64,000 nt of DNA from Microbacterium marinilacus (GTDB taxonomy: Bacteria; Actinomycetota; Actinomycetes; Actinomycetales; Microbacteriaceae): positions 1 to 64,000 of the forward strand of contig NZ_JAIJZW010000006.1 of NCBI RefSeq assembly GCF_019753765.1, given 5' to 3'. The notes beneath the pieces were generated by a model. The model searched no databases, was not told the DNA's origin, and saw nothing but the letters and a program-made list of their open reading frames with translations. Position numbers and translations under genes: made by a program. Numbering within the stretch: the stretch's first letter is position 1; every line of letters starts with the position of its first letter. Shown here in pieces: positions 50,503 through 59,854 of this stretch.

Positions 50503-51519
50503 GTGAGCTACCAGCCCTCCGACGACCGTTACGAGCACCTGAACTGGCGTCACGCCGGCACCACCGGGCTCGCCCTGCCCGAGTTCGCCTTCGGCCTGTG
50601 GCAGAAGTTCGGCGACCGCACACCCTTCGAGACCCAGCGCGAGATCGTGCTCGCCGCGTTCGACGCGGGCGTCGTCCACTTCGACAACGCGAACCGGTAC
50701 GGCCCGCCCCACCGCTCGGCGGAGAAGAACTTCGGCCGCATCCTCCGGGAGGACCTCGGGGCCTGGCGCGAAGAGCTGGTGCTCACGACGAAGGCGGGCA
50801 ACCCGATCGGCCCGAGCCCCTACCACCGGGGCGGGTCGCGGAAGAACCTGCTGCAGAGCCTCGACCACAGCCTGCGCGATCTCGGCACCGACTACGTCGA
50901 CGTGTTCTACTTCCACCACCCCGACCCGAAGACGCCGCTCGAGGAGACCGTCGGCGCGCTCGCCGCGGCCGTCCGATCGGGCAAGGCCCTCTACGTCGGC
51001 ATCTCGAACTTCTATCGCCCCGACGAGGCGCACCGCGCCGCCGAGCTGCTGCGCGAGGCGGGCGTGCCGCTGGCGCTGCACCAGTCGCGCTACTCGATCT
51101 TCGACCGCCGTCTCGAGATCGACGACGTGCTCGGCCAGTCCGCCGAGGATGGCGTCGGCCTCGTCACCTACTCGCCGCTCGCGCAGGGACTGCTCACCGA
51201 CAAGTACCTCGACGGCGTGCCGGACGGCGCTCGCGCGCTCGACAGCGACTTCCTGTCGACGGACGACATCACCGAGCAGTACCGCGAGCGCGCCCGCGCG
51301 CTGAACGACCTCGCGCGGCAGCGCGGGCAGTCCCTCGCGCAGCTCGCCCTGCAGTGGGTGCTGCGCCGCCCCGAGGTGACCAGCGCGCTCATCGGCGCGA
51401 GCTCCGTGGCACAGCTGCGGCACAACCTGCAGGCCCCGTCGTTAGCGCCGCTGACGGACGAGGAGCTGGCGATCATCGACACGCACGGCGTGCACGGCAC
51501 GGGGCTGCGGATCGCATGA
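50503..51519 (+). CDS. Aldo/keto reductase, YghZ-like
   Basis: A 338-aa aldo/keto reductase. Catalytic segment VHFDNANRYGPPHRSAEKNF near residue 60 (Asp-Tyr pair), lysine in LTTKAGNPIGPSPYHRGGSR, DYVDVFYFHHPDPKTPLEET with the His pair near 145. The Y-H-R-G-G-S-R-K-x-L loop is typical of the YghZ/YhdN-type L-glyceraldehyde-3-phosphate reductase-like group. C-terminal NADP motif ALIGASSVAQLRHNLQA. GTG at 50503 follows GAAAGG. It starts 33 bp after the PLP gene and may be in the same transcript. Confidence 0.92.
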   Translation: MSYQPSDDRYEHLNWRHAGTTGLALPEFAFGLWQKFGDRTPFETQREIVLAAFDAGVVHFDNANRYGPPHRSAEKNFGRILREDLGAWREELVLTTKAGNPIGPSPYHRGGSRKNLLQSLDHSLRDLGTDYVDVFYFHHPDPKTPLEETVGALAAAVRSGKALYVGISNFYRPDEAHRAAELLREAGVPLALHQSRYSIFDRRLEIDDVLGQSAEDGVGLVTYSPLAQGLLTDKYLDGVPDGARALDSDFLSTDDITEQYRERARALNDLARQRGQSLAQLALQWVLRRPEVTSALIGASSVAQLRHNLQAPSLAPLTDEELAIIDTHGVHGTGLRIA

Positions 51520-51570
51520 GCACCGGCGCGGGCAGAACAGGCGTCCGACGCTCCTCGTCGCCCCACGCGA

Positions 51571-51601
51571 CGAGGACCGGGGCCCGCCGCCCCGGTCCTC
51601 G
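51571..51601. terminator. Strong bidirectional terminator, 13-bp arms
   Basis: CGAGGACCGGGGC (51571-51583) pairs with GCCCCGGTCCTCG (51589-51601) around a 5-nt loop between the convergent aldo/keto reductase and carboxymuconolactone-decarboxylase-like genes. Confidence 0.8.
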
Positions 51602-51625
51602 CGCCGCATCCGTGCGCCCGGGCGC

Positions 51626-51970
51626 TCAGTGCTGGTGCTGGTCGCCGGCGAGCTTGAACGCCAGTCGGCCGTGGGCGAAGCCGCCTCCCGCGCGGATCGC
51701 GGTCGACACCCACGCGGCCTCGGCGAGCTCGGCCTCGCTGGCGCCGGCGGCCTTGGCCTTGTTCGAGTGCGCGTCGATGCAGTACACGCACTGCGTGGCG
51801 AGGGCGACGCCGAGGGCGATCAGCTCGCGGTACTTCAGCGGGATCTCGCGGCCCTCGGCGGCGAACACGGCGCCGTCGAACGCCGCGAACGCGGACAGGA
51901 TGTCCGGGGTCTGCTCCTTGTAGACGCTCGTGTACGCGCGGTCCTCGGGGTCGTAGTAGTGCTCGGTCAT
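51626..51970 (-). CDS. Carboxymuconolactone decarboxylase/AhpD-family protein
   Basis: A 114-aa CMD-fold protein: ILSAFAAFDGAVFAAEGREI, then PLKYRELIALGVALATQCVYCIDAH with the redox CxxC motif (CVYC) and the downstream His, and SEAELAEAAWVSTAIRAGGG. The CxxC-x3-H pattern is that of AhpD-like thiol peroxidase adaptors and related alkylhydroperoxidase proteins, rather than a true decarboxylase. ATG at 51970 follows GAGGGAGAGA. The gene ends in a terminator shared with the aldo/keto reductase. A decayed copy of it lies at 59727-59812. Confidence 0.9.
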   Translation of the reverse strand: MTEHYYDPEDRAYTSVYKEQTPDILSAFAAFDGAVFAAEGREIPLKYRELIALGVALATQCVYCIDAHSNKAKAAGASEAELAEAAWVSTAIRAGGGFAHGRLAFKLAGDQHQH

Positions 51971-52075
51971 TCTCTCCCTCTCGTCGTCGGAGCGGCGCCG
52001 CGATCGTGAGCCGCGGGCCCGCCGAGCATAACCACCGCCGAGGAAGCGTGATCCCCTGTGACGGAGAACGATGAA

Positions 52076-52120
52076 ACACGGTGAGACATCCGATCACGCG
52101 TCGCGATCGTCGACGCCGGG
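52076..52120 (+). repeat. Direct repeat copy 1 flanking the second ABC island
   Basis: These 45 bp recur at 59810-59854 with a single change (T to C). Weaker similarity continues rightward with indels to about 52265. It lies in the 422-bp gap (51971-52392) upstream of the substrate-binding gene, which otherwise contains only the promoter region near 52283-52335 and no gene I can support. Confidence 0.85.
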
Positions 52121-52298
52121 CCGGCGCTTCCCGCGCGCCCGGCGTCACGCTCGTGCACGACGCCGGATCGACGGCCGGGTCGGGTCGGATCGGCCGCAGC
52201 AGCCCCGGCCGTCACGCCCGATCCTGCAACATGCACGGTGTGCGGTGCCGCGGCGGGGCGGACCGGGCGTCGATGTCGACGTGTAAAACCGTTCACAT

Positions 52299-52308
52299 GA
52301 AATATTTC
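52299..52308. promoter_or_regulatory. Small AT-rich palindrome in the promoter region of the second ABC operon
   Basis: GAAATATTTC lies in the only AT-rich stretch before the substrate-binding gene, next to AAAACCGTTCAC. The operon-encoded LacI protein could bind here, but no canonical LacI operator with a central CG pair is evident. Confidence 0.35.
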
Positions 52309-52392
52309 GATGCATTCCCGCGGGGTGCTTGACTCCTCAGCACCGCACACGACGGCGCAACGCCGCTCCGTCGTCCTCGACGAGGAGGTCAC

Positions 52393-53949
52393 ATGTCCGT
52401 TTCACGCCCCCGCACGATCCTCATGTTCACCGCGACGATCGCGGCCACGGCAGTCATGGTCGCTGGATGCGCGTCGTCGAACCAGCCCGAACCCGCCACG
52501 GACGGCTCTGGTGGCACGCTCCGTGTGGGGCTGGCCGCACCGCCGACCAGCCTCGACCCCGCGAACATGGAGCAGTCGACGAGCCCGTTCGCACAACCCG
52601 CGTACGACGCCCTCATCCGGGTCGACGAGGACGGCACCCTCACGCCCGGGCTCGCGACGGAGTGGGGCTTCACGGACGACGAGAACCGCGTCTTCGAGAT
52701 CACCCTCCGTGACGACGTGACGTTCTCGGACGGGGCCGAGCTCGATGCCGACGCGGTGATCGCGAACCTGGAGCATCTCGACACGGGCAACAGCAACGTC
52801 GTGAGCCTGGTCAACGGCGGCGAGTACACCAAGGTCGACGACGAGACCGTGCGCATCGAGTGGGACTCGCCGCACCCGCTCGCCCCGCAGGCGTTCACGC
52901 AACGCTGGGTGGCGGGGATGATGGCCTCCCCCGACGCGCTCGGGAACGATCCGGGCTCGCTCGCGACGCAGACCGCCGGGGCCGGCCCCTACGTGCTGGA
53001 CGCGACGCAGACGATCGCGGGCTCGGAGTACGTCTATACGGCGCGGGACGACTACTGGGATGCGGAACGCCAGTACTGGGACGAGATCGTGATCACCGTC
53101 ATGGAGAACCCCGACCAGCGGCTGAACGCCCTGCGCGTCGGCGAGATCGACTACGCCGTCGGTGACCTCTCCACGGCCGATTCCGCGGAAGCGGACGGAC
53201 TGCAGGTACTGCACGCGCCGACGATCGTGTACGGGCTCAGCCTGCTCGATCGTGACGGCGAGCTCGGCTCCCCGCTCGAGGATCTGCGCGTGCGGCAGGC
53301 GATCAACCACGCCCTCGACCGGGAGGGGATCGCGGAAGCGCTCCTCGGCGACTACGGCTTCCCGACCGAGCAGGTCGTCGTGCCGAGCGAGCCCGGGTAC
53401 CTCACGAGCCACGAGGGCTACTACGAGTACGATCAGGACCTTGCCCGCGAGCTGCTCGCGGATGCCGGTTACCCCGACGGATTCGATCTCCCCGTCATCG
53501 CCAGCACGACCGCGACGGCGGCCCAGTTCGCGCAGATCTACGCGGCGCAGCTGGCGGAGGTCGGCATCACGCTCGAGCTCGACACGCGCCCCGGCCCCGA
53601 CTACTTCGAGGCCATGACGGGAGGGACGTTCCCCGCCGCGGGCATCGGCTACGGCTCCCAGCCGGTGCCGATGGAGTACGACGGGCTCTTCGGCCCCGAC
53701 GCGGCGTTCAACCCGCTCGGTGTGACGTCGGAGACGGTGCAGAAGACGCTCGCCGAGGCGGCGGCGATGCCGCAGGACGAAGCCGTCACGCTCTACGAGC
53801 AGATCATGACGGAGATCGTCGAGGACGCCTGGTACGCGCCCGTCGCCTTCGCGCCGCAGTTCTACTACGCCAGTGACGCGATCGCCCCCGCGGCGGTCAC
53901 GGACGCCCGCCCGCAGGTGCCGCTCGCAGAGCTGCGCCCCGCCGGCTGA
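52393..53949 (+). CDS. Peptide-type ABC transporter substrate-binding lipoprotein
   Basis: A 518-aa SBP_bac_5 protein with a Sec lipoprotein signal (lipobox V-A-G-C, C26). The mature domain shows LRVGLAAPPTSLDPANMEQS, FEITLRDDVTFSDGAELDAD, ERQYWDEIVITVMENPDQRL and RQAINHALDREGIAEALLGD, all typical. ATG at 52393 follows GAGGAGGTCAC. It heads a coupled operon with a permease, a permease-ATPase-ATPase fusion, a LacI regulator and an esterase. The ligand is unknown. The esterase partner suggests an ester-bearing or acylated compound. Confidence 0.93.
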   Translation: MSVSRPRTILMFTATIAATAVMVAGCASSNQPEPATDGSGGTLRVGLAAPPTSLDPANMEQSTSPFAQPAYDALIRVDEDGTLTPGLATEWGFTDDENRVFEITLRDDVTFSDGAELDADAVIANLEHLDTGNSNVVSLVNGGEYTKVDDETVRIEWDSPHPLAPQAFTQRWVAGMMASPDALGNDPGSLATQTAGAGPYVLDATQTIAGSEYVYTARDDYWDAERQYWDEIVITVMENPDQRLNALRVGEIDYAVGDLSTADSAEADGLQVLHAPTIVYGLSLLDRDGELGSPLEDLRVRQAINHALDREGIAEALLGDYGFPTEQVVVPSEPGYLTSHEGYYEYDQDLARELLADAGYPDGFDLPVIASTTATAAQFAQIYAAQLAEVGITLELDTRPGPDYFEAMTGGTFPAAGIGYGSQPVPMEYDGLFGPDAAFNPLGVTSETVQKTLAEAAAMPQDEAVTLYEQIMTEIVEDAWYAPVAFAPQFYYASDAIAPAAVTDARPQVPLAELRPAG

Positions 53950-54007
53950 CCCATCCCCGCGTGCCGGCGCCTCGCGCCCGGCACGTCCCCACTCGTCTGG
54001 AGCACCC

Positions 54008-54949
54008 ATGTCGCTGAGACGCTTCGTCAACTGGCTCGTCATGAGCGTCATCCTGTTCTTCGCCATCTCCGCCTTGCTGTTCGTCCTCGTCTCGTTGACG
54101 CCGGGCGACGCGGCGCGCACGATCGTCGGACCGCAGGCGTCGACCGAGCGCTACCTCGAGGTGCGCGCGGCGCTGGGGCTGGACCTGCCGCTGTGGGAGC
54201 AGTACCTTCGCTGGCTCGGGCAGCTCTTCCACGGGGATCTCGGCCGCTCGGTGGTCAGCGGGGTGCCCGTCACGGAGGTGCTCGCCGATCGCATCGAGCC
54301 CACGGTCGCCTTGATCCTCTGCACCTTCGTCGCCGCGTCCTTGCTCGGCATCGTGTTCGGCGTCGTCGGCGCCGCCCGTCCCGGTGCGGTCGGGAAAGCG
54401 GCGGACGTGTCGAGCGTGATCGGATCGGCCGTTCCGAACTTCTGGATCGGGCTCGTGCTCGCGGCGGTGTTCGCGGTGCAGCTGCGCTGGCTCCCCACGA
54501 GCGGATACGCGCCCCTGGTCGACGGCGTCGGGCCCTGGGCGGCGCACATGCTGCTGCCGATCGTCACCCTGACTCTCGGCGGCACCGCACTGCTGGCCAA
54601 GCAGACACGCGATGCCGTCGCCGAGCAGCTCGCTCAGCCCTACATCGTGCTGCTGCGTGCCCACGGCGTCAGCGAACGCCGCATCCTGTGGCGTCACGCG
54701 CTCCGTGGCGCGGCGGTCCCGATCGTCACGATCCTCGGAATGAAGATGGTCGGCCTGACCAGCGGCACCGTCCTCATCGAGAGCGTGTTCGTCGTCCCCG
54801 GTTTCGCGGGGTACGCGGTCAACGCCACGACGCTGCACGACATCCCCGTGGTGCAGGCGATCACCCTGATCTTCACCATCGTCATCATCGTCACCAACCT
54901 CGTCGTCGAGCTCGTCTACGCGCGCCTGAACGTGAAAGAGAACGCATGA
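54008..54949 (+). CDS. ABC transporter permease, DppB-like
   Basis: A 313-aa permease: TM1 SVILFFAISALLFVLVSLTP, then GDAARTIVGPQASTERYLEV, GDLGRSVVSGVPVTEVLADR, the EAA loop QPYIVLLRAHGVSERRILWR near residue 215, and LIESVFVVPGFAGYAVNATT near 255 (the DppB signature). Six membrane segments are visible. ATG at 54008 is used; it starts 58 bp after the SBP. Its stop overlaps the fusion gene start (ATGA). Confidence 0.93.
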   Translation: MSLRRFVNWLVMSVILFFAISALLFVLVSLTPGDAARTIVGPQASTERYLEVRAALGLDLPLWEQYLRWLGQLFHGDLGRSVVSGVPVTEVLADRIEPTVALILCTFVAASLLGIVFGVVGAARPGAVGKAADVSSVIGSAVPNFWIGLVLAAVFAVQLRWLPTSGYAPLVDGVGPWAAHMLLPIVTLTLGGTALLAKQTRDAVAEQLAQPYIVLLRAHGVSERRILWRHALRGAAVPIVTILGMKMVGLTSGTVLIESVFVVPGFAGYAVNATTLHDIPVVQAITLIFTIVIIVTNLVVELVYARLNVKENA

Positions 54950-57609
54950 ACGCCACACCCGGGCATGCTCCGATGAGCCCAGACCGCGTCGAGGTCGGCG
55001 GTGCTTCGTCGTCGTTCGCCGAGGACCGCACCGAGGCGGTGCGTGTGCCGCGCGACACCCGCGCCGTCCAACCGCTGTGGCGGCTCCTGCTGGGGCGCGC
55101 GCAGTTCGTGGTCTGCGGATCCCTCATCCTGGTCCTTGTCGTCGCGGTGACGCTGGCTCCCTGGGTGGCGCCGTTCTCGCCCACGCAGCAGGACCTGGCC
55201 CACATGCTCTCCGGCCCCACGCTCCTGCACCCGCTCGGCACCGATGACCTGGGACGCGATGTCCTCTCCCGCCTGCTGTACGGGGGCCGGGTCACGCTCG
55301 TCGGCGTCGTCGAGGCGCTCGCCGTCTTCCTCGCCGTGGGCGTCACTCTCGGCCTCGCGGCCGGGATGTCCCGCGGCATCGTGGACGTGATCGTCACTCG
55401 GCTGGCGGAGGTGCTGCTCAGCGTTCCGGCGTTCATCATCCTGCTGGTGACCCTGTCCATCCTGCCCGGCAACATGGCCGTGGCGATGGCGGCACTCGGC
55501 GTGCTGACGAGTCCTCTGCTCATCCGGGTCGTGCGCGGCACGACCCGAACCGTGCGCGGCGAGTTGTTCGTGCGCGGCGCGCGCACCATGGGGCTGACCG
55601 AGACGCAGATCACCGTCCGCCACGTGCTGCCCCGTCTCGCCGGGCCGATCATCGTGCAGGCGACGGTGTTCTCGGGCGTCGTCATCACCTCGGAGACGGG
55701 GCTCGGATACCTGGGGTTCGGCGTGCAGCTGCCCGCACCGAGCTGGGGCAACATGGTTCAGACCGCAAGCGAGAACATCACCCGGGGCCCGTGGCTGTTG
55801 ATCCCCACCGGGGCCGTCATCATCGTCACGATCATGTCGATCATGCTGGTGGGCGACAGCGTGCGCGATGCCGTCGCGGAGCGGTGGACCGGTTCGTCAC
55901 GCAAACGGCATCGCGCGCGCCACGGGGGCCGCGCGGCCGCGTCGCAGACGCCGGCGAGGGGCGTGATCTCAGAGGCGATGCTCGAGGTCATCGGCCTGAC
56001 GATCGTCGTCGACGGCCCCGCCGGGTCCACGACGCTCGTGGAGAACGTGTCGTTCCGCGTCGAGCGCGGCGAGACGCTGTGCCTCGTCGGCGAGTCGGGC
56101 TCCGGCAAGTCGGTCACCTCCCTGGCGTTGCTCGGCCTCAGCCGCGGGACGCGTGTCGTCGCCGGCAGGATCGTCGTCGACGGCACGGAGGTCGTCGCTG
56201 GGGATGAGGCGACCATGCGTCGCCTGCGCACCAGACTGTTCGGATACATCACCCAAGACCCCCAGCCGTCGCTCGACCCGTCGATGCGCGTCGGCGATCT
56301 CCTCGCCCAGCTCGTCCGCCTGCACCAGGGGAGCGGCACGAGGGCGGCCCGTGCCGAGGCGATCTCGCTGCTCGAGCGCGTCCAGATCGCGGACCCACAG
56401 GCCGTCGCGCGCCGCTATCCGCACCAGCTCTCGGGAGGCATGGCGCAGCGGATCGTCATCGCAGCGGCCCTGAGCGCGCGTCCGAAGATCCTGATCGCCG
56501 ACGAGCCGACGACCGCGCTCGACGTGACCGTGCAGGCGGAGATCCTGGCACTGTTGCACCGCCTCCGCGAGCAGGAGGACTCGATGTCGCTTCTGCTGGT
56601 GACCCACGACTGGGGCGTGGTCGCCGACATCGCCGACCGCGTCATCGTGCTGCGCGACGGCGAGATCGTCGAACAGGCGTCCGCTCACGATGTCTTCACG
56701 ATGCCGGAGCATCCTCATACCCGTGCGATGCTGGCCGCCGATCCGGCCCGCCTCGATGTGCGTTCCCTGCGGCCTCTCACGGAACGCCTCGTCGCGGTGC
56801 GGGGGCTCGAGATCGAGTACGAGGGCCGCGACGCGCGGAGGAGGTCGACGCGCACCACGGCCGTCTCCGGCATCGATCTCGACATCTTCCGCGGGCGAAC
56901 CCTGGGGCTCATTGGAGAGTCTGGGTCGGGCAAGTCGAGCGTGGGCAATGCCATCGTCGGTCTCGTCACACCGTCCGCGGGCAGCATCATGCTGGGCGAC
57001 GAGGACCTCGTCGGAGCGTCGCGTAGCCGTCGTCGCCAGCTCAGCGCCCGGGCGCAGATTATCTTCCAGGACCCGTACGGCTCGCTGAACCCCGTGCGCA
57101 CGATCGGATCGACGCTCGCCGAGCCGCTCGTCCTCGGCCACGGCAGATCGGCCGCCGCAGCGAGGACGATTGTCAGGGACGCGCTCGCCCGCGTGGGGCT
57201 GCCGGAGACGGCCGCCGAACGTTATCCGGCACAGTTCTCGGGCGGTCAGCGGCAGCGCGTGGCGATCGCGCGGGCGATTGTGCTGCAGCCTGAGCTCATC
57301 GTCTGCGACGAGCCCGTGAGCGCGCTGGACCTGACGATCCAGGAGCAGGTGCTGGAACTGCTCTCCGAACTCCAAAAGGATCTCTGCATCGCTTATCTGT
57401 TCATCTCGCACGATCTGTCGGTCGTGCGCAGCTTCTGCGACGACATCGCGGTCATGCACCGCGGGGCCATCGTCGAACAGGGGACGGCGCAGGAGGTCAT
57501 TCTGGACCCGCAGCACGCGTACACACGCTCGCTGCTCGACGCGGCCCCGATTCCGGACCCGTCCGTGCAGCGCCGTCGCTCCCTCCAGGCCGAGCGGTAC
57601 GTCGCATGA
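54946..57609 (+). CDS. Permease-ATPase-ATPase fusion of a peptide-type ABC importer
   Basis: An 887-aa single polypeptide. Residues about 40-320 are a DppC-like permease (HPLGTDDLGRDVLSRLLYGG, EAA loop VRGARTMGLTETQITVRHVL, GYLGFGVQLPAPSWGNMVQT). A basic linker (SSRKRHRARHGGRAAASQT, about 320-340) leads into ATPase 1, with Walker A K388 (GESGSGKS), signature LSGGMAQRIVIAAAL and LIADEPTTALDV. ATPase 2 has K663 (GESGSGKS), FSGGQRQRVAIARAI and IVCDEPVSALDL. No stop interrupts the joins, so this is a real in-frame fusion. ATG at 54946 overlaps the DppB-like stop; its own stop overlaps LacI. An internal start at 55978 could also yield the ATPases separately. Confidence 0.92.
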   Translation: MNATPGHAPMSPDRVEVGGASSSFAEDRTEAVRVPRDTRAVQPLWRLLLGRAQFVVCGSLILVLVVAVTLAPWVAPFSPTQQDLAHMLSGPTLLHPLGTDDLGRDVLSRLLYGGRVTLVGVVEALAVFLAVGVTLGLAAGMSRGIVDVIVTRLAEVLLSVPAFIILLVTLSILPGNMAVAMAALGVLTSPLLIRVVRGTTRTVRGELFVRGARTMGLTETQITVRHVLPRLAGPIIVQATVFSGVVITSETGLGYLGFGVQLPAPSWGNMVQTASENITRGPWLLIPTGAVIIVTIMSIMLVGDSVRDAVAERWTGSSRKRHRARHGGRAAASQTPARGVISEAMLEVIGLTIVVDGPAGSTTLVENVSFRVERGETLCLVGESGSGKSVTSLALLGLSRGTRVVAGRIVVDGTEVVAGDEATMRRLRTRLFGYITQDPQPSLDPSMRVGDLLAQLVRLHQGSGTRAARAEAISLLERVQIADPQAVARRYPHQLSGGMAQRIVIAAALSARPKILIADEPTTALDVTVQAEILALLHRLREQEDSMSLLLVTHDWGVVADIADRVIVLRDGEIVEQASAHDVFTMPEHPHTRAMLAADPARLDVRSLRPLTERLVAVRGLEIEYEGRDARRRSTRTTAVSGIDLDIFRGRTLGLIGESGSGKSSVGNAIVGLVTPSAGSIMLGDEDLVGASRSRRRQLSARAQIIFQDPYGSLNPVRTIGSTLAEPLVLGHGRSAAAARTIVRDALARVGLPETAAERYPAQFSGGQRQRVAIARAIVLQPELIVCDEPVSALDLTIQEQVLELLSELQKDLCIAYLFISHDLSVVRSFCDDIAVMHRGAIVEQGTAQEVILDPQHAYTRSLLDAAPIPDPSVQRRRSLQAERYVA

Positions 57610-58613
57610 CCCGCGCGGTGACGATCCGCCACGTCGCGGAGGAAGCCCGGGTCTCGATCGCGACCGTGTCCAACACCATGAACCGGCCGAGTCGCGTCGC
57701 CGCGGAGACGCGCGGTCGGGTCCTGGAAGCCGCGGATCGGCTCGGCTACGTGCCGCACGCGGCGGCCAACGCGAACACGCCGAGGGCGCGCAGGAAGCTC
57801 GGCATCATCGCGCCCTTCCGCGCCTATCCTTCCTACGGGATGCGGCTCAACGGCATCCTCGAGGTGTTCGGAGCCGATCGCACCGACGTCGTCGTCTTCG
57901 ACCATCCGTCCGCCAGCCGTTCTCCCTCGCCCCGGCTCGCCGCCCTGCCCTTCTCCGGCGGACTGGACGGGCTCGTGATCATGGGCGTCCCGGTCGACAC
58001 CGGCTTGGGGGAGCGCATCCTGGATCGCGAGCTGCCGATCGTCCTGATCGACTCGACGCATCCGCGATTCTCGTCGGTGGTGTTGGACGAGGCCCGCGGA
58101 ACGGATCTCGCCGCAGAGCATCTGATCGCGCGCGGGTTCGAGCGGTTCGTGTATGTCACGGAGGGGCAGCTCTCGAACGACTACATCTCACAGGGAAAGC
58201 GCCGACTCTCCGGGTTCCTGCGCGCCCTGGCTGCGCGCGGGATCTCCGATGACCGCGTGCAGCGGCTCACGGCGCGCTCTGGGGACGTCGCGGCGGGCAG
58301 AATCGCGGCGGATGTCATCGCGACGATCTCGCGCGACGGGCGGGTGGGGGTGCTCGCCGGGCACGACACGCTCGCCGCAGGCATTCTGGCCGGCCTCCGC
58401 GAAACGGGCAGAGGCGTGCCGGATCGGATCGGCGTCATGGGGTGGGACGGCGGCGACCTCGTCGAGGCGCTCGGCCTGACCACCGTGCACCAGCCGCTCG
58501 TCGAGTCGGGGCGTCTCGGCGCCGAACGGTTGATGGCGCTGATGAGAGACGGCACGTCGCCCCTGGAACGCGTCCTGCTCGCTCCTACCCTCGTAACGGG
58601 AGTGACGACGTGA
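57606..58613 (+). CDS. LacI-family transcriptional regulator
   Basis: A 335-aa LacI protein: HTH at residues 5-30 (VTIRHVAEEARVSIATVSNT) with the hinge region PSRVAAETRGRVLEAADRLG. The periplasmic-binding-like core follows (KLGIIAPFRAYPSYGMRLNG, GVLAGHDTLAAGILAGLRET, IGVMGWDGGDLVEALGLTTV). ATG at 57606 overlaps the fusion gene stop by 4 bp, and its stop overlaps the esterase start, so it is produced as part of the operon it most likely represses. The effector is probably the imported substrate or a product. Confidence 0.92.
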   Translation: MTRAVTIRHVAEEARVSIATVSNTMNRPSRVAAETRGRVLEAADRLGYVPHAAANANTPRARRKLGIIAPFRAYPSYGMRLNGILEVFGADRTDVVVFDHPSASRSPSPRLAALPFSGGLDGLVIMGVPVDTGLGERILDRELPIVLIDSTHPRFSSVVLDEARGTDLAAEHLIARGFERFVYVTEGQLSNDYISQGKRRLSGFLRALAARGISDDRVQRLTARSGDVAAGRIAADVIATISRDGRVGVLAGHDTLAAGILAGLRETGRGVPDRIGVMGWDGGDLVEALGLTTVHQPLVESGRLGAERLMALMRDGTSPLERVLLAPTLVTGVTT

Positions 58614-59713
58614 TCGTCCCCGATGCGAGACTGCAGCGGCTCCTCGACGCGGTGAGGTCCGAGCGGGTCGATGAGCACGACGGAGAGCCTCCGTTCGCGA
58701 GAGACGTCGGCGAGTCGGCGGAGTCGTGGCGGCGCCGTGTCGTGGCCGCCCGCGCGATCGCGGATGCTGCAGCTGTCGCGCGTCGCGCCATCGTCGACCG
58801 CGCGGCCTCGCGCCTGTTCGGCGTCTCCCTGCGGGATCTTCTGCCCGGTGCCGTGCCTCTCATCCGCGGAGAACTGCGTGTGAACGTCACGGCGGCCGAC
58901 GAGCTCGGCGATCTCGCCGGAGGCCTGCCGGACGGCGTCGAGGCTTTCCCGGGACACAGTGCCGGGGAGGTCGTCCGCGTGTCGGTCACGAGGCCAGAGA
59001 CCGCGTCGGGTGCCGTGATCGTGCGTCTCCACGGCGGTGCGTTCTGGATGGGCGGTGGGGCGGCGTCCGATCAGGTGGATGCCCTGCTGATCGACGCGCT
59101 GGCGTCCACCACGGGAGCGACGGTGTTGAACGTCGATCACCGGTTGGCGCCGGAGCATCCGTTCCCCGCGGCGATCGTCGACGTGATGTGCGTGTTGCGG
59201 GATCTCAGGGACGGATCGCTCGCCGAGGCGATCGGCCACGATGTCGATCCCGCGCGCATCGCACTCGTCGGCACGTCGTCGGGGTCGAACATCGTCACGG
59301 CCGCCGCGATGGCTGACGGACGTGCCAACCCCGCACACCCGCTGGCGGCGCTCGCGCTGATCGTGCCGTCGATGCTCCTCAACGATGCGCCGGGCGGTCT
59401 GCGTCGCAACCCGGTGGCATGGTCCGCGCGACAGCGGCAACTGCGGGGTTATCTCGGTGCCGTGGTCGACGCGGACTCGCCGTGGGTGTCGCCTGGCATG
59501 GCGTCGACCCTGCCCGGAATGCCCCCGACGTTCGCGGCGATCGCGGCATACGACGAGGTGGCGATGGGTGGGCATGAGGTGTGCCGTGCGATCGTCTCGG
59601 CAGGCAGCCCGGCTCTCGCGCGGGAGTACATCATGACCCACACGGTGGCTCTCCCCGAGGAGGAGGCGGCCATGTTCGGTGACATCACGTCCTTCCTCGG
59701 ACGGCACCTCTGA
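58610..59713 (+). CDS. Alpha/beta hydrolase, hormone-sensitive-lipase (HSL) esterase type
   Basis: A 367-aa esterase. The HSL oxyanion motif is H141-G-G in VRLHGGAFWMGGG, and the nucleophile S223 is in LVGTSSGSNIVTAAAM. VLNVDHRLAPEHPFPAAIVD is the family's characteristic D-Y/H-R-L-A-P-E-x-P-F-P-A segment. The Asp/His pair is in the C-terminal region (AIAAYDEVAMGGHEV, then IMTHTVALP). The N-terminal 100 residues are an unusual extra helical region. GTG at 58610 overlaps the LacI stop. It probably hydrolyses the imported ester inside the cell. Confidence 0.9.
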   Translation: MIVPDARLQRLLDAVRSERVDEHDGEPPFARDVGESAESWRRRVVAARAIADAAAVARRAIVDRAASRLFGVSLRDLLPGAVPLIRGELRVNVTAADELGDLAGGLPDGVEAFPGHSAGEVVRVSVTRPETASGAVIVRLHGGAFWMGGGAASDQVDALLIDALASTTGATVLNVDHRLAPEHPFPAAIVDVMCVLRDLRDGSLAEAIGHDVDPARIALVGTSSGSNIVTAAAMADGRANPAHPLAALALIVPSMLLNDAPGGLRRNPVAWSARQRQLRGYLGAVVDADSPWVSPGMASTLPGMPPTFAAIAAYDEVAMGGHEVCRAIVSAGSPALAREYIMTHTVALPEEEAAMFGDITSFLGRHL

Positions 59714-59726
59714 CCACGGACCCGGC

Positions 59727-59812
59727 GGCCTTGGCCTTATTGCAGTGCGCGTCGATGCAGTACACGAACCGGGCGGCGCACACGGCGCCGTCGCACATCG
59801 CGAACGCGGACA
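59727..59812 (-). pseudogene. Decayed copy of the carboxymuconolactone-decarboxylase-like gene
   Basis: Reading the reverse strand gives pieces of the CMD-like gene at 51626: AFAMCDGAVCAAR (intact gene AFAAFDGAVFAAE), then FVYCIDAHCNKAKAAG (intact gene CVYCIDAHSNKAKAAG). About 60 bp between them are missing and both ends of the gene are gone. The first Cys of CxxC is lost. It directly adjoins the second copy of the 52076-52120 repeat, so gene and flank were duplicated together. Confidence 0.8.
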
Positions 59813-59854
59813 CGGCGAGACATCCGATCACGCGTCGCGATCGTCGACGCCGGG
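59810..59854 (+). repeat. Direct repeat copy 2 flanking the second ABC island
   Basis: These bases match 52076-52120 at 44 of 45 positions. Weaker similarity extends to about 59925. Together with the CMD remnant to the left, this marks the right border of the 52.1-59.8 kb block. Confidence 0.85.
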
